From Bugula neritina (Eukaryota; Bryozoa; Gymnolaemata; Cheilostomatida; Bugulidae), in the NCBI GenBank assembly GCA_964035545.1, contig OZ037769.1, positions 4,277,929 through 4,341,928 of the forward strand: a DNA stretch of 64,000 nucleotides, written 5' to 3'. This document shows, piece after piece, positions 58,601 through 64,000 of the stretch (position 1 is the first letter of the stretch; every line of letters starts with the position of its first letter). A program made the position numbers and the translations under genes. The notes beneath the pieces are model-generated. The model worked only from the letters and a program-made list of their open reading frames with translations, had not been told where the DNA came from and did no database searches.

Positions 58601-60058
58601 AACTTGCAAAACTTAACTTTGAGAATTTCACAATTGATTTTCAAAAACCTCATGCATTGATGATTTTATTATTCTATTTCATTGATTTAATAACAATTTT
58701 AACTTCACAAACCTGTACTGAACATAAGCTAATGCAGGTAAATTATTGATTTAAAAAATTGTAGATTTTGGTGTTTCTATTTAACACACTTACCAGGATA
58801 AGGGTATCCATTTTCTCCAGATGCTTCACCAGTTTCTGTAAAATGAATTTACCAGAATTTACAAATCAGGTCATGAAATAGCTGATACATTTTGAGTTAT
58901 GTAATGGTATTTTTTCAATGTACTACAATATATTTTTAGCTATTATATGAATTATATAGCTAGAGCTGCTATTGTTATAATCTGAAAATTAAATAATGGA
59001 ATATTTAACAAATTTAAGCGTTTTCAATTCAAGAGTTGCCACAGAATTGTTTAGTATTATATGCATGATCATCTATATAATAAATATTATCATAATTATT
59101 AAAAAAAATTCCTATTAAAAATTTCATCCAAAATTTAAGCAAATCCCAACACTCTGTGTAAATTATATATAATTTTGACAGAAGCACATATTCAAAGGTA
59201 AGTACCATGTATTATTTACATGTAAGTACAACTTACCTCGCATTCTGCCGTAAACACCTCTTTCTTCTGCTTCACCACTTCCTATATTTAAAAGATACTC
59301 AAGAATTATCACAACTTTAAAACAGTTCATACATGTAAAAATTCTTTACTCTACATTGAGAGATAGGTAAAGTAGTGAAGAAATTAAGAAAAGCCTGTGT
59401 TGTTGATAAAAAATTTAGCAAAAGAAATTATATTCTTGCAAATATTTTAACCAACGCCCCAAAGCAAAATTTCATAAAATAATTAAATAACTTAGGCTAT
59501 GTAAATTTCTTTTCTACTGCTCTTTAATGCATTTTAATAGTATTTTTGACATACTATTGCCATATTTATTTTTTGTAGTTGGCAATAAGTAATACTGCAT
59601 CACATTTAAAGAAATATCATTCATATGTACTTTTGTATAACAAAATATAATAACAAAAAAATATATAACAAAATATAATTTTATAATGCATTTCTAATTA
59701 CAATATATATTAATAACAAATACCAAATTATTAAAACTTACCGGCAAACAAGGCAACTGCACATAATGCTATGATCAGTCTTACAGACACTGAAAATAGA
59801 TATCACAGTTATTAAAATTTATTGCGTATGCTGAGGAAACCAAATAAGAAGCGTTTTAACTTATAGCTTGTTATCTAATTGTTGAAAACAAAATGCTTTC
59901 TTTCTGATGAAGCCCATGCAAAATAGTTTTTTCAAAAGTTTCAAGTGTGAAGATATTAAAGGAAATTCTAGATAGATCAACAATAATTTTGAACTAAATA
60001 TATTTACTCCAGTTAAACAGCAAGATATATATATAGTGAAGAATATATACTTACACAT
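52641..60058 (-). CDS. Secreted micro-exon gene (gene D) with ~20 symmetrical cassette exons
   Basis: Exons 5' to 3': 60055-60058, 59742-59789 (signal peptide MLSVRLIIALCAVALFAG), 59237-59281, 58794-58835, 58533-58577, 58056-58100, 57699-57749, 57341-57382, 57064-57105, 56805-56849, 56507-56551, 56313-56363, 55795-55836, 55518-55559, 55263-55307, 55071-55112, [54830-54874, donor AT], 54530-54574, 53962-54006, 53594-53635, 53413-53418 (6 nt), 53038-53091, 52705-52641. Every internal exon starts and ends in phase 1 and is a multiple of three. Skipping any of them therefore keeps the frame. Without the AT-donor exon the total is 933 nt, 310 residues. Four cassette types recur: RGEESEEIVDRRMRG-like, RGEGLRETRHRYPG-like, REDEGEPERNIHRIIIG-like and RGEESGEDRLPYFG-like. 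The terminal exon encodes a hydrophobic/basic tail (SILMKLFQMILRGKLRDI). There is no cysteine outside the signal. Known schistosome micro-exon genes share this design. Function unknown. Confidence 0.85.
59363..59523. mobile_element. ~160-bp palindromic MITE, copy d (degraded)
   Basis: TAGGTAAAGTAGTGAAGAAA at the left and AAATTTCTTTTCTACTGC at the right are diverged inverted repeats. The interior matches copy a (GCAAAAGAAATTAT). It lies in intron 2 of gene D. Confidence 0.6.
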
Positions 60059-60141
60059 TCTGATTTTTAAACTCTTTGTCTTCTAAGATTTGAGAAACAC
60101 TCCTCTTTCTGAAGAAGTATGAAACATTCAACGAATCCATT

Positions 60142-60152
60142 CACTTATATAC
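60142..60152 (-). promoter_or_regulatory. TATA box of gene D
   Basis: On the minus strand TTTTTGTATATAAGTGA, about 90 bp before the ATG. It is the same motif and spacing as in gene A, and the same GTATATAAGTG as gene B. Confidence 0.7.
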
Positions 60153-61184
60153 AAAAACTTGAAAAAAATTATTTTTAGCCATCTGATGAAATTTCTATGA
60201 TCTCAGATTATTGATAAATAATTTGGAGGACAAAATACAGACCAGCTGCTAAATACTAATTATTTTATGATAAATCACAGACAATAGTACGTATTTTATT
60301 TTATATGGAATATTAGATACTGTGCTGTATATTAAATAATGCAACTGTTATATATTCATAATACTAGTATCATTGTTTGCCAGCTGTGTATCTTTGTTTG
60401 CCTACAATGTCTTAGAGCCTAGACTATAAGTATAACAGCACATGTTTCATAGCCAGCTGTCTACTTTTTATTTGTCTGCATGATAAAATTGTGGAAGTTG
60501 ATAATTAGTTCAGCGATACTAGAAGCTTGAACTAATACCATTTGATAATAGGATTATACTTTAGACTATTGTTATTATAGCTGTTATGTAATAACTACTG
60601 TGGCATTATACTGCCAGCACAAAAAAAAATTTGCAAACTTTTTCCCCTATATAGACTCGAACTACGAAAAGATAAAAGAAGTTTTAAAACTCGATGTGGT
60701 TTATAGAAACAACAGAGGTACCAGTACGAATCATTCAAAGTAGCTTATAGTTTGAAGTACATTGAGACAGACTGCTAGAAGAGTTAATGGGGACACAGAA
60801 TTGCTATGCTTCAGCATTCGACTATGGTATCTGGACAAATAAAAAATGATAAATCTCAAGTTGCATCAATCGCATGATATGCCTTTGGTAGGTTAAGACA
60901 TTATGTCTACATTTATTAGACGGGAAATAAAATAAACTAATCATGTTTGTTTGTCCAAGTTAAGAACTGCATAGTATGTTCCTTTATCAAGATTTAGGGG
61001 GGGCAGAAAAAGTACTGCTTCTTTACCGTGGGTGTACCAGTCCAACCTTGCCATCCTTTATAACGCAACAAATTGCTAAAGCCCTGTGAAGCCTATTAAA
61101 AGTTGCTTCACATTAGCTGGTGAAAAAAGCATCAAATCATATATCATAGAAATTAATTTTAAACTTAGAATTGCCCCCACCCAG

Positions 61185-61262
61185 ATTCAGGCCACAGACC
61201 TTTGGTTTACTGCAAGCAGTCGCGCTAACCAATTACACCACAGGGACTACTGGGTAAACTCA
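61185..61262 (-). repeat. tRNA-like SINE fragment (second family)
   Basis: The minus strand reads a tRNA-like 5' half, CTGTGGTGTAATTGGTTAGC, with a degenerate B-box region further on. It is too diverged to be a working tRNA gene. Confidence 0.45.
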
Positions 61263-61394
61263 AAACTATATCCCACCCAGCTCTCTAAACTCTATTGACT
61301 CTTCTACTACTCCTTCAGTCTTTAGGCTTTTCTGGCTTCTCAACTCTCAAAGAGTACTACTATTTTACTAAAAGCCAAAGTAGCTTGTAAAATA

Positions 61395-61485
61395 TTTGCC
61401 CCTACTTGGATTTGAACTGCAAATTTTTGGCATGCTATCTCACAACAAATGCTATTTGGTAATCTCCACACTACCATACTGTTTA
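61395..61485 (-). repeat. tRNA-like repeat fragment
   Basis: The minus strand has a good B box (AGTTCAAATCC) followed by AAGTAGGGGCAAAT, but the A box is weak. A similar TTCGAGTC with GGGGAAAAAG lies near 60640-60660, which suggests a small dispersed family. Confidence 0.4.
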
Positions 61486-62382
61486 CACCTAATTATTTCT
61501 GGTTCCAGACTAAAACAACTATAACTACTAGTTTTTCTCAACTTACTCTAGCACTTTTACTGCCGTGTAGATTATCTCAAATGCCTCCCTATAAAAAAGA
61601 TACAAAATGAGGTTCTGTTAAAATGAACAGGTACCCATTCCTTGCAAATTTTCAGGCCAAGTATTTACTATCCTCATTTTAGACACCCTACGTAATGGTA
61701 TGTATTATTTGCTCCACAAAGTTGCGAACAAGCACCTCTAGAATCTAAAATCTATGCGAATGGAGTGATCATTGTGAGTGCACTGTACAATCAGTATAGC
61801 TAAGAATTTATGTACACTTGCTAAATTATAGGGCAAAACCTTTACCTATCCCTATAATCAAAGAATCAGTTGGAAATGAGGCTTTAACTGTTTATTATGG
61901 TAAATATATTTCATTTTGTGCGGAACATTTAAGCTGGTTAAATAGTACAAAGTAGGTGAAAAACAACATACATAAAATATAGCTTTAGAATATATAGCTG
62001 AAAGCTTTTTATGGCTTTTCCATTAATAGCTGATATAGCTACATTAATACAATACAATATATCACATCAGCTATCATTTCCAAAAGGCTGCACATGAGAG
62101 TCCTAGATTCAAAAACTCTTAACAAATAAATTAATTTGTTAATCTTGGTGAAATTATTTTAGATTATTACTAAACAACTTAAATCAGTATAGTTTTTCTG
62201 CAAGCCATGCAAACCAGTTTCATTTCAGATAGCCAACTTTCAATTAGACGACCATCAATATTTCACTTAGACGCCCCCAACTGGACTATACTTCTATTTA
62301 AATGACTTCTTTAAAAACATTTGGAATTAAAAATTAATTATATTTGATACTAATAAGTTGCATTTATTTTGATTTTATGTGC

Positions 62383-62460
62383 ATAGGTGTTTAACTGAAG
62401 CCATGCATAGGTGTTTAACTGAAGCCATGCATGGTGTTTAACTGAAGCCATATGCATAAC
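62383..62460. repeat. ~26-bp tandem repeat
   Basis: Three copies of GTGTTTAACTGAAGCCAT, each followed by GCATAG or a variant. Weaker degenerate copies (TTGAAGCCAT, TACTGAAGTCAT) trail off to about 62505. Confidence 0.85.
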
Positions 62461-63097
62461 ATGACTCATTGAAGCCATTGCTCTAACAGTTTACTGAAGT
62501 CATGTTATCCATAAGATGTCTATTTTCTTAAATGATATAATATAATAGAATTTTATTAACTATTTTTCTACATTACATACATTCAATTTAAAATTTTGAA
62601 GTAGTCAAAGGTATTTTAATATATATATCATCTGCACACATATTTGATAGCAATATCTAGGGTCATCTCACTGGAAATATAGCCTATCTAGATTGACATC
62701 TGCAAAGCATTCCAAAAACTTGAATTATATTGATAGCTATTTTTATTCTGAAAACTGCTAAAAGTAAAATTGCGTCATAAAAAATTAAAGATTTCATTAT
62801 TTTACTCTTTTTTAGATTTTTAAAAAGTCCCACTCAAAGTTTTCATATTCAATAAATTTAATTTAGACAAAAAGCATGCAAATGCAATGCCAGTTGTATA
62901 GAGTTATGATTTGAAGTAAACATTGAATCAGTATTGGTCATGTATGTTTGTTTACGTTATATTTCAGCAACACGCAAACTTAAAGAGCTAAAAAATTTGA
63001 AGTGATAACTATTAAGGATAACATAACTTTATATAGAATGTTATTGTGTTTCTGTTAACATATATATTTCTGGTATATATATGTAATTATGCATGTA

Positions 63098-63510
<413 letters not shown>

Positions 63511-64000
63511 GATATTACCAGAAAGCAACAGTTTGCATTACTTATGTGTTATACATTGCTTTTGCATTTTGCTAAAATATACTGTTAGGTAGTTGTTTGG
63601 TATATAGTGCTACATGTATACAATACTGATCAAACTATTTAAACCAATGCAGTTTCATATAACCTACGTGATCAACAAGTCAACAGTGTTAATGCAATGA
63701 AATTTATTTGAAATAAGTTCAAATTAGTAACATGACAAAAATTTTAATAAAAGAGTTGTTTTAAATATGTAATTGATATTTTCAAGTCTATTAGATTTAA
63801 GTTAAAATAAGAGAGTTTAATCTCAACTATTTTGTTTGCAATTAAAAATATGGTTTTGAAGGGGGTTTGGGGTGATTTAATAACAATATTTTAGTCAAGC
63901 TGCCACAATTAGCCTACAGGTATATTAATAAGAATTATTATTTTTTGTAAATGGAGCAGTGGGAAGGTAAAACAAGTTTCTCATTGACATAATACTGATT

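Noticed and set aside
61185-61262. Functional tRNA gene
   Set aside because: The B-box region and acceptor stem are degenerate; it fits a SINE remnant better.

Overview
The window is from an animal nuclear genome. It is AT-rich, its genes are split by GT-AG introns, and microsatellites and short interspersed elements are common. The amphiphysin, SNAPC2, FET-family and hexosaminidase genes are of invertebrate type. A lophotrochozoan is my guess, but no marker here fixes the phylum. All multi-exon models below were built by hand from splice sites and reading-frame continuity. In every model the exon lengths sum to a whole number of codons.

Layout. 0.1-4.1 kb: the 5' half of an amphiphysin gene (minus strand, running off the left edge), whose introns hold a hAT-type element and two minisatellites. 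4.4-7.3 kb: a dead non-LTR reverse transcriptase, then a long tract of degenerate simple sequence. 7.6-8.5 kb: an intronless SNAPC2-like gene (plus). 10.0-16.0 kb: a 13-exon FET-family RNA-binding protein gene (minus). 18.0-34.0 kb: a 20-exon beta-hexosaminidase gene (minus) with an N-terminal membrane anchor and a long stem partly built from three 57-nt exons. 34.7-36.2 kb: a second degenerate simple-sequence tract.

37.9-60.1 kb is the most unusual part. Three paralogous secreted cysteine-rich genes, here called A (minus), B and C (plus), share one seven-exon plan. They are followed by gene D (minus), which is made of about 20 tiny symmetrical phase-1 exons of 6-54 nt. These encode acidic/arginine cassettes and resemble the micro-exon gene design known from schistosomes. 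Genes A, B and D share a TATA-box motif (GTATATAAGTG). All four share a 4-nt first coding exon and a 48-nt signal-peptide exon, so they look like one secretory gene cluster. Between C and D lie an orphan promoter copy and a well-formed hammerhead ribozyme of the type carried by Penelope-like elements and retrozymes.

60.2-64 kb holds no recognised gene, only tRNA-like repeats, a short tandem array and a 410-bp GT microsatellite. A tRNA-Thr-derived SINE family occurs five times across the window.
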